Assembly (NCBI RefSeq): GCF_025398315.1
Contig: NZ_JAODOQ010000001.1
Location: forward strand, 3,286,001-3,350,000
Direction of reading: 5' to 3'
From: Shewanella phaeophyticola
Lineage (GTDB): Bacteria; Pseudomonadota; Gammaproteobacteria; Enterobacterales; Shewanellaceae
Length of the DNA: 64,000 nucleotides
Part shown: positions 29,470-38,914 of the stretch, piece after piece
Position numbering within the stretch: the stretch's first letter is position 1
Layout of the letters: each line of letters begins with the position of its first letter
Program-made: the position numbers and the translations under genes
Notes under the pieces: generated by a model
Seen by the model: the letters and a program-made list of their open reading frames with translations, nothing else
Told to the model about the DNA's origin: nothing
Database searches by the model: none

Positions 29470-30684
29470 TTATTCAATGGCACTGTTTTGATAATGCTTG
29501 CCGTTAATCCGCTCAATAATTTGTGTTGCGGTTAAGTCATGTACCACATTTATCACTGTTGATGCGGCATCAGTAATCGCCCCAATCACCACTAAAATCG
29601 GGATCACCTCCATAGGTAGTCCTAATGTCGTCACAATAAAAATTTCACCTAAAAACGCCCCACCCGGTACGCCACCAATCACAAAGGCCGACAACACAGA
29701 AATCAAAATGGTCAGCATAAATACGTCGGTAGTAAAATCGAGTCCCAATAGCGAATAGATAAACACAATCTTTAATGCGGTAATTGCAGCGGCGCCGCCT
29801 TTGTTTAAATTAACCAGTAACGGCAAGCTGATTTCAGCAATTTGCTCATTTAAACCCATTTTAGTCGCGCTGCGGATAGTCACAGGTAAGGTGGCTAAAG
29901 ATGAACTAGTACCTAAAGCGGTTACGGCAGGCTCAAGCATGTGTTGCCAAAACTGTTTAACGCCTTTTACTCCGCCGCCTATCCACGCATATAGCGTTGA
30001 ACCCACAGTTAAATACAGCACCATGGCAACAAAAAATAACCCTACAGCACGAGCAAAAGTGCCCATTAACTCAGTGTCTTGGCTGGCCATGGTTGCAGCA
30101 AAGTAAGCCCCTAAGCCAATAGGTGCTACGTACATTAATATTGAAATAACTTTCATAATAACCGTATTCACACTATCCAAAATACGGTTGACCACTAGGC
30201 CATCTTCACCAGATTGGCCAATGGCAACACCGCCAATCACCGACATGATGATTAACGCTAAAATATTCGACTTAGACAATAACCCCACAAAGTCATTGGT
30301 GGTTAACAAGCTCACAAAATCCATACTGCCTGATGCGGCATCTACCGTATTAGCCAAATCTAAGGTCACGCCTTGAGCCGGATCGTAAGCGAGCGCTAAT
30401 AGCACCACCCCAACGGATGGCACAATCGCCATCACAATCGACACCGCCATAATCGACACTAATATGGCTCCTAACTTTTTTAAGTCGGTCATATGAGCAA
30501 TCGACGACATCACGCTCACCGCGACCAATGGCACGATGATCATAAACAGCAAATTTAAAAATATTTGCCCAATGGGTTTGAGTTTAATCGCCCACTCAGG
30601 AAACAAGCCACCAAAAAGGCCACCTATGAGTAACGCACTTAATAAAATAATGGACGAGCGGTAAGCGCGTAGGCTACTCAACAT
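29470..30684 (-). CDS. DAACS-family dicarboxylate/amino acid:cation symporter
   Basis: 404 residues, many hydrophobic segments. The serine-rich re-entrant loop ALGTSSSLATLP and the LVNLNKGGAA segment are diagnostic of the glutamate/aspartate/C4-dicarboxylate symporter family (GltP, DctA, SstT-like). It imports acidic amino acids or dicarboxylates with H+ or Na+; substrate choice is not clear from sequence. It lies 191 bp downstream of a LysR gene on the same strand, which might control it. Confidence 0.88.
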   Translation of the reverse strand: MLSSLRAYRSSIILLSALLIGGLFGGLFPEWAIKLKPIGQIFLNLLFMIIVPLVAVSVMSSIAHMTDLKKLGAILVSIMAVSIVMAIVPSVGVVLLALAYDPAQGVTLDLANTVDAASGSMDFVSLLTTNDFVGLLSKSNILALIIMSVIGGVAIGQSGEDGLVVNRILDSVNTVIMKVISILMYVAPIGLGAYFAATMASQDTELMGTFARAVGLFFVAMVLYLTVGSTLYAWIGGGVKGVKQFWQHMLEPAVTALGTSSSLATLPVTIRSATKMGLNEQIAEISLPLLVNLNKGGAAAITALKIVFIYSLLGLDFTTDVFMLTILISVLSAFVIGGVPGGAFLGEIFIVTTLGLPMEVIPILVVIGAITDAASTVINVVHDLTATQIIERINGKHYQNSAIE

Positions 30685-30875
30685 ATCAATTCCTAAAAAT
30701 GAAAGCTAACCCCGCTTGATAGAGAAAGCCAAAACAAAAATTAAACCCTTTAAATTACGAGAAAATATGACACAAAATAGAAATGAGACCAATCCCAAAA
30801 ATTTCACCTGTAATACAAGCCATAGGTTATCAAGCTTTTACAAGCGCATCGATAACCTCATGATTATAGTTGCTC

Positions 30876-31783
30876 TTAATCATAGTGACATGAGGATGTA
30901 GCAATCAAACCAATAAACGCTTTCATCGCTACAGAAACACTGTATTTACGGGTCATGAATACCGTGTCGCCGGATTCAACATCTAACAAGGTTTGAGCCT
31001 GCAGGTTGTGCAATTGCTTAGCTGACATGGCAATACCACCACTGACAATGCCATAACCTAAGCCCTGCTTTATTGCACTGACGAGATGAAACAGCGAATC
31101 CGTTTCTAAGACGATATTAAAACTACCACCTGCTTTTTCCATAGCGTTATCAATATACTGCCTAAATTGCATGTTTTGACTGAGTAATATTAACGGTAAT
31201 GATTGCAACTCAGAGAATCGCATAGCTTGTTGAAATACTTCGGGATTGAGCGTTAATGCTTGGGGTGACAAAACCGCCAAAGGATGGCTAGGCTGAGGAT
31301 AAAAATCAAACTGTCTGCGGCTTGATTCAGTGATGTTTTCGTCAAACCCTAAGCCAATATCGACTTGATGTAATGTCAGTTGCTCAATGAGCTTTTCATT
31401 TGTGGTAACCAGTAACTTAATCGAAATATCCGGGTGCAACTCGGTAAAGTGCTTAATGATTGGCATGATATCAACACTGGATTGCGGCACAATGCCAATA
31501 TTAAGCGACCCCTTTAATGGCTACCAGTAAAAGCACTGATCTCCTGTTTTAATGCCGCCTCATCTAGCAACATCTTTTCTGCATACAGCTGTACAATACT
31601 GCCCGCTTCAGTTAGCGCCACAAATTGGCTACCACGAACCACCAGCTCTGTGCCAAAGCGTTTTTCGAGCGCATTAATACTGGCTGATAATGTTGGCTGG
31701 GTAATATGACAAGCCTTAGCCGCTTTAGCAAAATGCTTATGTTTAGCCAACTCATGAAAGTAATGTAACTGCCGCAAATTCAT
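30876..31783 (-). CDS. LysR-family regulator beside fdhD (frameshifted)
   Basis: Frame one (31514-31783) gives the helix-turn-helix MNLRQLHYFHELAKHKHFAKAAKACHITQPTLSASINALE (in part) and stops after AFTGSH. Frame two continues as KGSLNIGIVPQSSVDIMPIIKHF, the effector domain, to 30876. A single base lost near 31510 (expected GSLKGSLNIG) explains the break. Joined length is about 302 residues, normal. It is divergent from fdhD across 147 bp holding repeated ACTAT/ATAGT half-sites, so control of the fdhD-ydeP pair is likely. The gene set recalls LysR regulators next to formate dehydrogenase-like oxidoreductases in Shewanella and Vibrio. Confidence 0.82.
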
Positions 31784-31810
31784 CTAACAACGCAACCTCT
31801 AATATAAAAC

Positions 31811-31868
31811 CAAACTATCAATTTAACCTTATTAATAGATAAAAACTATCAATCTATAAAATAGTTTG
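31811..31868. promoter_or_regulatory. Candidate LysR operator region
   Basis: CAAACTAT (31811-31818) is inverted at ATAGTTTG (31861-31868); a third half-site AAACTAT lies at 31843-31849. Spaced half-sites between a LysR gene and its divergent neighbour fit a LysR activation/recall site arrangement. Confidence 0.5.
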
Positions 31869-31930
31869 ATTGGAATTGTATTTTAGCCCTCCATAAAATG
31901 TGACCCACTTCAAATTTTAAGGCTAAAAGT

Positions 31931-32739
31931 ATGAATGCGTCATATAAATGGTCACCGTCAATTGAACATTTAGTAGAAGAAGCTGCCGCGGCAATTAATC
32001 TCAATGGCATCAATTATGCTGTCATGATGATCACCCCAGACAACATTGAAGACTTTGCCATTGGTTTCTTGTTTTCAGAAGCCATTATTCAACATGACCA
32101 TGATGTTCACGACATACAAGTCAGTAAATCAGAACATGGGTTTAATATTGATGTCACCATTGCAAATCGCTGTTTATACGCATTAAACAACAAAAAGCGT
32201 CGATTAATCGAGCCACAGGTTGCGGTATTTGTGGGGTTGAAGCTATCAGCCATGCACTGCCAGAATTAACCATATTACCTGCCACTCGCCCAATTGAATT
32301 ATTGGATGTCGACACCCTCAAACTGCAAATTGAAGAGCATCAACTCAAAGCTCAACAAAGTGGTGCCATTCATGCTGCTTTAGCCTTAAATGCCCAGGGC
32401 AACATCATTGCTTGCCGTGAAGACATCGGCCGTCACAATGCCTTAGATAAATTAATCGGTATGTTAGTTAGACAGCCAAGCTCATTGTCTGAGAGCAACG
32501 CATTATTAATGACCAGCCGTTGCAGCAGTGAGCTCATTCATAAAGCGGTGTTACTGGGCGTAAATAACTTAATTAGTTTAGCGTCACCCAGCCAGTTGGC
32601 GGTAAAACTGGCGTTAAAGTACAACCTCAATATTATTCATATCCCCAAGTATTCTGCGCCTATTTATTACTCTAATTTCCAACCTAACGTTAATTTAAGC
32701 AGTCTGCCTGTTAGTCCATTCGGAGCCATTAATGTCTAA
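31931..32739 (+). CDS. fdhD: Sulfurtransferase FdhD for molybdoenzyme maturation (frameshifted)
   Basis: Frame one ends at 32269; the expected TGCGICGVEAISHALPELT follows in the second frame once a G lost from GG near 32203 is restored (LIGATGCGICG). The Cys pair in TGCGICG and the later ALALNAQGNIIACREDIGRHNALDK (cut short here) are FdhD hallmarks. FdhD carries sulfur from IscS to the Mo-bis-MGD cofactor of formate-dehydrogenase-type enzymes. Joined length is about 269 residues, normal. Its last 8 bp overlap the following oxidoreductase, the likely client. Confidence 0.87.
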
Positions 32740-35091
32740 CCATATCGAAAAACCTAGCAAAGCCGGTGGCTTTCCCTCAATACAAGCCACATTAAGCCAT
32801 GTATTACGTAGCCAACGCACCAAGCAAAATCTCAAAAATTTATTACGCGTTAATCAAACCGATGGGTTTGACTGCCCAGGATGTGCATGGGGTGACAACA
32901 AGCACGGCGCATTTCAATTTTGTGAAAATGGTGCCAAGGCCGTTGCATGGGAATCAACAGGAAAAGGGGTTGGCAGTAAGTTTTTTGCTGAGCATTCGGT
33001 ACGCCAACTAGCTAAGCAAACCGATTACTGGCTAGAGTACCAAGGCCGCTTAACCGAGCCGATGCGTTACAACGCAGCAACCGATCACTATGAGCCAGTG
33101 AGTTGGAACGACGCTTTTAGCATTATTGCCGATAAGCTCAACAGCTTGTCTAACCCTAATCAAGTAGAGTTTTATACCTCTGGCCGCGCCAGTAATGAAG
33201 CGTCATACCTTTATCAATTATTTGGTCGTTTATATGGCACTAATAATTTCCCAGACTGTTCCAATATGTGTCACGAAGCCAGTGGCGTCGCACTGACAAA
33301 AGCCATAGGTATTGGTAAAGGCACTGTGGTATTAAATGACTTTGATGCCGCTGAAGCCATTTTTGTGTTTGGCCAAAATCCAGGGACAAATCACCCACGG
33401 ATGATGAATGCGTTACGTAAAGCTGCTAAACATGGCTGTAAAATTGTCACCTTTAATAATCTTAAAGAAGTCGCCCTAGAAAAGTTTGCCAGTCCACAAA
33501 GCCCAATCGAACTATTAACCCCTGCTGCCACCACCATTAGCCATCAATATTTAACCCCTAAACTTGGCGGTGATATGGCCGCAGTGCGCGGTATGGCAAA
33601 GTACATTATTGAACAGCGACAGGACAAAATTGCTCATGGGTTTATTGAGCAACACAGCGCCTTTTTTAATGATTATCAGCAGAGTGTTAAACGCACCAGT
33701 TGGCAGCAGATTGAACAACAATCAGGGCTAACTAGAGCAGATATTATTAAAGCGGCAATCTTATTTAGCGGCAGTAAATCCGTGATCAGCTGTTGGGCAA
33801 TGGGATTAACCCAGCACAAGCACTCTGTCGACATCATTCGTGAAGTGATTAACCTCCATTTGTTGTGCGGGCAAATAGGCAAACCAGGTGCGGGCTTATG
33901 TCCAGTCAGGGCCACAGTAATGTGCAAGGTAATCGCACCATGGGGATTAACGAAAAACCATCGAATGAGTTTATTGCTCACTTTGATAACTTTTTTGAAA
34001 CTCACCTTCCACGCCAGGCTGGTCACAACGTAATAGAAGCGCTTAAAGCGCTACAAACAAAAGACAGCAAAGTGCTTATCTGCCTTGGGGGCAACCTTGC
34101 TGCAGCCGCACCCGATACCGACTTTACCTATCAAGCCATCCGCAACGCTGAGCTTAACGTGCAAATCAGCACCAAACTTAATCGCAGCCATTTACAAGTG
34201 ACACAAGATGCACTTATTTTGCCTTGCTTAGGCAGAACCGAGTTAGATATTCAACGCAGTGGTATACAAAAAATTACCGTAGAAGACACCTTTAGCATGG
34301 TACATGCCTCAACGGGCATGACCGAGCCAGTGTCAGAGCTATGCTTGTCTGAAATCGACATCGTCGCCCAAATGGCCAACGCCACATTCCATCATCGTGA
34401 TTTTAGTCAACGCGCTGGCAGTCACCAAATAAACAATCAAAACGCGGCCATAAAAATCGATTGGTTAGCATTACGTGATGACTACGGACTGATCCGCCAA
34501 TTAATTCAAAACACCATAAATGGCTTTGAATACTACAATCAACGTATTGAACAACCAGCCGGATTCTACCTTGGCAACAGCGCCGCCAGATTTGTATGGC
34601 ACACTCAAACCAAACGCGCAGAGTTTAATCCGAGCAACTTGCCAGAGTCAGTGATTGCCGACTGTTCAAGCGATGCACAATTACAGGGCTCACAAGGCAC
34701 ACAACAGCCCATATTATTGCTGCAAAGCTTGCGCTCACACGACCAATACAACACCACAATTTACGGCATGGACGACAGGTATCGAGGCATTAAAGGTAAA
34801 CGAAATGTACTGTTTATCAACCCACAAGATGCACAAAACCTCAACTTAGTTGAAGAGCAGTTAGTCGATTTGCAATCGATTACCAATGACAATGTCGTGC
34901 GTAAAGTGCCTGGGTTTAGCGTGGTACTTTACGATATTCCACAAGGTAATATTGCCGCCTATTACCCCGAGACTAACCCTTTGGTATCAATCAACAGTGT
35001 CGGCGTTGACTCTTACACCCCGACTTCTAAATCTATCCCGGTGGTCATCACACCCTCCACCAAACCGGTGATTAATGTGGCGCAAGGATAA
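32732..35091 (+). CDS. FdhF/YdeP-family molybdopterin oxidoreductase (frameshifted)
   Basis: Joined length about 786 residues. N-terminal DCPGCAWGD with further Cys (FCENG) resembles the YdeP group; DCSNMCHEASG is the active-site stretch with Cys rather than selenocysteine, and GQNPGTNHPRMMNALRKA marks the cofactor domain. Near 33918 one G appears lost (GAGLCPVR then GHSNVQGNRTMGINEKP in the next frame). The family includes YdeP (acid resistance) and putative formate or aldehyde oxidoreductases; substrate unknown. No signal peptide, so cytoplasmic. It overlaps fdhD by 8 bp, so maturation factor and client are co-expressed. Confidence 0.86.
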
Positions 35092-35168
35092 AATGAACCA
35101 AGTCACTTTTTATTAATAACGCGCAGCGCGGTTAGCTGTATGCGTTATCAGTTAACAGTAGCGAATAA

Positions 35169-35209
35169 AAATACCAATGCCATGTGCGATAACGCTGACA
35201 TTGGTATTT
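35169..35209. terminator. Bidirectional terminator after the molybdoenzyme
   Basis: 11-bp perfect stem AAATACCAATG / CATTGGTATTT around a 19-nt loop, between the convergent molybdoenzyme and the AhpD-like gene. Confidence 0.6.
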
Positions 35210-35250
35210 ATTCTATCTATTCACAATAATTGATGATTTGCCGGTAAGCG

Positions 35251-35796
35251 TTATTTCCACGCAAACGGTTTAAATACGTCATCAGTTGGAGTATGGGCAA
35301 CATGGTTTGTGTAGTTACTGATCACTTTTTGTGACAAACCTAAAATGATTTCTAACACTTGTTGCTGGCCGTAACCTGCAGCATAAAAGGCTTCAAGTTC
35401 AGCCGCCGAAATATTACCGCGGTTACGCACAATGCTTAATGTGGCATCGTGTAGCGCTTGTAATTTAGCAGTAGGCATAGCGGTTTTGTTACGTAATGCT
35501 TCTGTGATCGCAGGGTCAACATTCATTGAATTGGCAATAGCAGTATGTGCAGGAACACAATAAGTACATTCATGTTCAACATTAATGGTTTGCCAAACTA
35601 CAGTGAGTTCCTCTGCGTCTAATGACGAGTCTAAAAAGAACTGATGTAACTGTTGATAAGCTTTAAGTGTGTTTGGTGATTCGGCTAATACGCCAAACAA
35701 ATTAGGTACCATGCCCATTTGTTTTTTAGCACCCTCTAGGATTGCTTTACTTTCTTGTGGGGCGCTTTCTGCTGTATGGATAGTAAATGAAGTCAT
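35251..35796 (-). CDS. Carboxymuconolactone decarboxylase / AhpD-like family protein
   Basis: 181 residues, all-helical. The AhpD-core motif E-x3-C-x2-C-x3-H is visible as HECTYCVPAH. The family includes alkylhydroperoxidase partners and gamma-carboxymuconolactone decarboxylases; with the CxxC and no aromatic pathway nearby, a peroxide-related role is the more likely. A strong nested palindrome sits about 95 bp upstream. Single gene, convergent with the molybdoenzyme. Confidence 0.85.
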   Translation of the reverse strand: MTSFTIHTAESAPQESKAILEGAKKQMGMVPNLFGVLAESPNTLKAYQQLHQFFLDSSLDAEELTVVWQTINVEHECTYCVPAHTAIANSMNVDPAITEALRNKTAMPTAKLQALHDATLSIVRNRGNISAAELEAFYAAGYGQQQVLEIILGLSQKVISNYTNHVAHTPTDDVFKPFAWK

Positions 35797-35890
35797 AATG
35801 TTCTCTCGTGTCGATAAATAAATGCTAGTGCTGTTAAATACTGCTAAATGCCAGTGCAGCGTTTCAAATTGGGTTCACTATAGAACAACA

Positions 35891-35926
35891 TGAACGATCG
35901 CTCAAGCTATTTTGAGCAATCATTCA
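35891..35926. promoter_or_regulatory. Nested palindrome, putative TetR-type operator pair
   Basis: 15-bp arms TGAACGATCGCTCAA and TTGAGCAATCATTCA pair with two mismatches around a 6-bp spacer. Each arm contains its own near-palindrome of the form TGA-N8-TCA, 22 bp apart, as for two bound dimers. No TetR gene adjoins. Confidence 0.6.
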
Positions 35927-36115
35927 AAATATATAACTACAATGTTAGCGAATCCAATAATTAAGCATAAAAAATTAATTAGTTAATAAAAATTGTTTGA
36001 TATTTTATGTTGACCCACAAGCATAAACCTCAATGTGCCACTTAAGTTCTGTTGTCGTTTAAGCTATTTTGCTGTTATCCAGCGATCTTTACACTTCTTT
36101 AATTGAACATTTAAT

Positions 36116-36130
36116 TGAGATTAATTATCA
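36116..36130. promoter_or_regulatory. Weak Fur-box-like site
   Basis: TGAGATTAATTATCA resembles part of the GATAATGATAATCATTATC Fur consensus and lies about 85 bp before the PepSY gene. PepSY membrane genes are often iron-regulated, but the match is partial. Confidence 0.3.
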
Positions 36131-36212
36131 TTGCCGTCATTTCTATTTACCACAATCACAATATAAAAACGCAATAAAATCAGCTTTTTGTAATGTAATT
36201 TGAGCAAACAAC

Positions 36213-37307
36213 ATGAATATGGTTTCGGCATTAAAATGGATACATAACTGGGTCGGCTTTACTATTAGCATCACAATGTTAATTGTACTGACAACAGGGG
36301 TTTATTTGGGCAGCGTAGATTTATTAAAACGCACTGACAGTTTAGGGCAAACCTTTGTCCCGCTAACCCTAGAGAAAAAAGCCGAGACGGTAGCAAGCGT
36401 ATTTGAGCGATACCCAGAAATGAGCACGGTACGTTTTCCCACAGAGCATACCCCTTATATTCAAGCCACTGCGCGCGGTAAAGCCATCGCATTAGACAAC
36501 GAGTTAAACGAGCTTGCTAGCCGCGCTTCATTCGACCTGCCTTTTTATGAAACCGCCTTTTGGTTACATCGTAATTTTTTAATCGACAACGGTGGTAAAT
36601 ACATCAATGCATGGGCCTCTTTGGCTGGCGCGATTGTCACATTAATTGGGATTTATTTATGGTGGCGAGTGCGTAACGGCTTTCGCTTAAAACAAACATT
36701 GCCTAAAAACACTCGCTCAAGCAGTTTGCTTAAAAGCCACATTCAATTAGGGCTGTTTATCTCAATACCGTTATTTATATTATGTGTTAGCGGCTTTTTA
36801 ATTACTTACAACAGTTTATGGACTGGGGCGTTAAATCAAAAACCTGTTACTCAGTCGTTTGCGGTTAGCCAGGGCAATGATTGGTTAAGTCAGCTCACTA
36901 ACGCCCAACAGGTGTGGCCAAACTCAGAATTAGTTTCAGTAAGCAAACCACGCTCAAAACGAGGTAAAAAACCAAACGCGGCCCCTCAAGGCGAAAACCA
37001 AAAACCAAAGGCACAAATGTTTACGATTCAATTTGATGAACATCCAGGCGTTTGGTTAAGAGAAGCAGACCGCATTAGCATCAACCATACTACTGGTGTT
37101 ATCGAGTCGGCATTAAAACACAGCGACAGACCATTATCGGGCAGGGTTGCTAGTTTTGTACGCCCACTTCATGATGGGCTGAACATGCCAGCCAGCTATG
37201 TGGCATTGATTACATTAGTCTCATTGACTGGCACCGGCATTTTATCGTTTAGTCTGGTAACTTTTTGTCGCCGAACTTTTGGTGGTAAAACGAAGAAAGC
37301 TGCTTAA
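36213..37307 (+). CDS. PepSY-associated transmembrane protein
   Basis: 364 residues. ALKWIHNWVGFTISITMLIVLTTGVYL starts the protein, with more helices near 135-155 (WASLAGAIVTLIGIYLWWRVR), 180-200 and 330-352, the four-helix PepSY_TM layout. The final cytoplasmic tail is basic. A conserved HxxxG-type His lies in the first helix region (WIHNWVG), and WLHRNF and RPLHDG are also typical. Such proteins accompany siderophore receptors and are thought to act in ferric reduction or iron release at the inner membrane. A low-complexity KRGKKP stretch lies mid-protein. Single gene; no receptor adjoins. Confidence 0.82.
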   Translation: MNMVSALKWIHNWVGFTISITMLIVLTTGVYLGSVDLLKRTDSLGQTFVPLTLEKKAETVASVFERYPEMSTVRFPTEHTPYIQATARGKAIALDNELNELASRASFDLPFYETAFWLHRNFLIDNGGKYINAWASLAGAIVTLIGIYLWWRVRNGFRLKQTLPKNTRSSSLLKSHIQLGLFISIPLFILCVSGFLITYNSLWTGALNQKPVTQSFAVSQGNDWLSQLTNAQQVWPNSELVSVSKPRSKRGKKPNAAPQGENQKPKAQMFTIQFDEHPGVWLREADRISINHTTGVIESALKHSDRPLSGRVASFVRPLHDGLNMPASYVALITLVSLTGTGILSFSLVTFCRRTFGGKTKKAA

Positions 37308-37395
37308 CAGCAGTATCGCATCAAATATATAGTACCCAATGCAGTGTGAAATATGTCGCACTGTATTGAGTATCGCTACGGCAGATCATCTTCGT

Positions 37396-38566
37396 CTAGA
37401 TCCCGTATAAGGTCACCACAACAGCGCCGCCCAACCCAACATTATGCTGTAATGCGAGTTTGGCGTTATTAACCTGCCTATTACCTGCCTGGCCACGCAA
37501 ATGCCAGGTTAACTCAGTACATTGTGCAAGCCCCGTTGCCCCAATGGGATGGCCTTTTGACATTAACCCGCCCGATGGCTACAATCACATACCGGCCGCC
37601 ATAAGTATTGTCTCCATCGGCAATAAATTGCGCTGCACCACCTTCAGGACACAGCCCTAAGGCCTCATAAGTAATCACTTCATTTGGGGTAAAGCAATCA
37701 TGCAACTCAATCACATCAATATCGCGAGTACTATACCGGCATCGCAATACACTTGCTCAACCGCTTGTTGCGTCATGGCCTTACCAACTGCATTAATAGG
37801 GTCTTGCCACGATATTTCGGTGTCGGTTGCCATGGATTGTGCAAGTATTTTGACCTGAGAAGCAATACCATGCTGGCGGGCAAACTCCTCACTGCATACG
37901 ATAACCGCAGCGGCGCCACAAGTTGGCGGACACGCCATTAAGCGCGTGAGGTAATTGCCGTATATCACCTTATCGTCGATCACTTGCTGGTAAGTTAATG
38001 GCCTTGAAAACATTGAGTACGGGTTATTAATGGCATGTCTACGTGACTTTTCGGCCACCTTAGCAAAAAGGTCGGCGCCCACTTGATATTTATCCATATA
38101 ATGGCGCCCTGCCGCGCCAAAAGCACGTAATGCAATCTGCGCCTTGTGGTGCATTAAATTGTTGTAATACTGGATCGAGTCGCTCAAATGGACTTTCTCT
38201 GTCTTGCCAGTTTGACCCTAACGCACCGGGCTGCATTTCTTCAAAACCAAACGCTAATGCACATTCAACTTGACCCGATAACACCGCCTGACGAGCCAAA
38301 AACAATGCGGTTGAACCACTCGAACAATTATTATTAACATTAATAATTGGAATACCGCTTTGAATCACATCGTAAAATGCATGCTGGGCGCAGGTACTGT
38401 CACCATATATATAAGCGCCATATGCCTGGCCAATTGTCTTAGCATGTAAACCCGCATCAGCCAATGCCAACGTTATGGCCTCGGCTGCCATCACCCGATA
38501 TGGCGGTTGCTGGCTCGGTTTACAAAATGGGATCATGCCCACCCCAGCGACTCTCACTTTGTTCAT
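37396..38566 (-). pseudogene. SCP-x type thiolase / lipid-transfer protein, three frameshifts
   Basis: Four frame segments rebuild one protein of about 390 residues. N-terminus VRVAGVGMIPFCKP, then VNNNCSSGSTALFLARQAV with the reactive Cys, [42 protein letters not shown] and [11 protein letters not shown], plus a final [14 protein letters not shown]: the order of non-decarboxylating thiolases of the sterol-carrier type, which act in beta-oxidation or steroid/lipid degradation. The frame breaks lie near 38130, 37745 and 37580; each piece reads normally. Lone gene, divergent from amt. Without a lipid pathway nearby and with three lesions, real decay is plausible. Confidence 0.82.
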
Positions 38567-38661
38567 ATCACTCCCGTTAAGACAGCTAGTCTTTCATGCT
38601 AAGTTCAGAATACTCGATACGCCCTCAAAAGTTAATGCAATGTTAAAATATCAACCGTATC

Positions 38662-38815
38662 GCACCACAATGACGCGACAGCGCACCAAAACGTAACATC
38701 AAACGCAAATTCATTAGCTTACAACCGTGTTTTTGCCGCCTGAAACGCTCATTAAACGCACTGTCATTGAGCGTTGTTACGATCGTTTCAGCAACGCATT
38801 CAGGCATTTGCACCA
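38662..38815 (+). promoter_or_regulatory. NtrC-like half-sites upstream of amt
   Basis: GCACCA occurs at 38662-38667, 38683-38688 and 38810-38815, the left half of the NtrC consensus TGCACC-N5-GGTGCA. No complete inverted site is seen, so this is suggestive only. Confidence 0.3.
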
Positions 38816-38851
38816 TTCAAGGTCAACAAGCGTTCAATGTCTCCGCATTTT

Positions 38852-38867
38852 AGGAATGACTTTTGCT
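38852..38867 (+). promoter_or_regulatory. Candidate sigma-54 promoter of amt
   Basis: AGGAATGACTTTTGCT has GG and GC exactly 10 nt apart and a full TTGCT at -12; the -24 element is weak. Predicted start is near 38878, 37 nt before the ATG. Nitrogen control of amt by sigma-54 is established in other proteobacteria. Confidence 0.5.
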
Positions 38868-38914
38868 ATATAAAATCATGAATTTCAACAGAGAAATGTT
38901 TTTTGGGAACTGAA

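Larger units (their letters stand above)
35797..36212. other. Divergent intergenic region, AhpD-like / PepSY genes
   Basis: 416 bp without a gene. It contains the large palindrome at 35891-35926 near the AhpD-like gene and a weak Fur-like site at 36116-36130 near the PepSY gene; nothing else was recognised. Confidence 0.6.

Noticed and set aside
30716..30901. 61-codon plus-strand frame between the transporter and LysR genes
   Set aside because: Lys/Asn-rich low-complexity product, no ribosome site, overlaps the end of the LysR gene.
33240..33300. Selenocysteine in the molybdoenzyme active site
   Set aside because: The active-site stretch reads NMCHE with a TGT Cys codon; no in-frame TGA is there.
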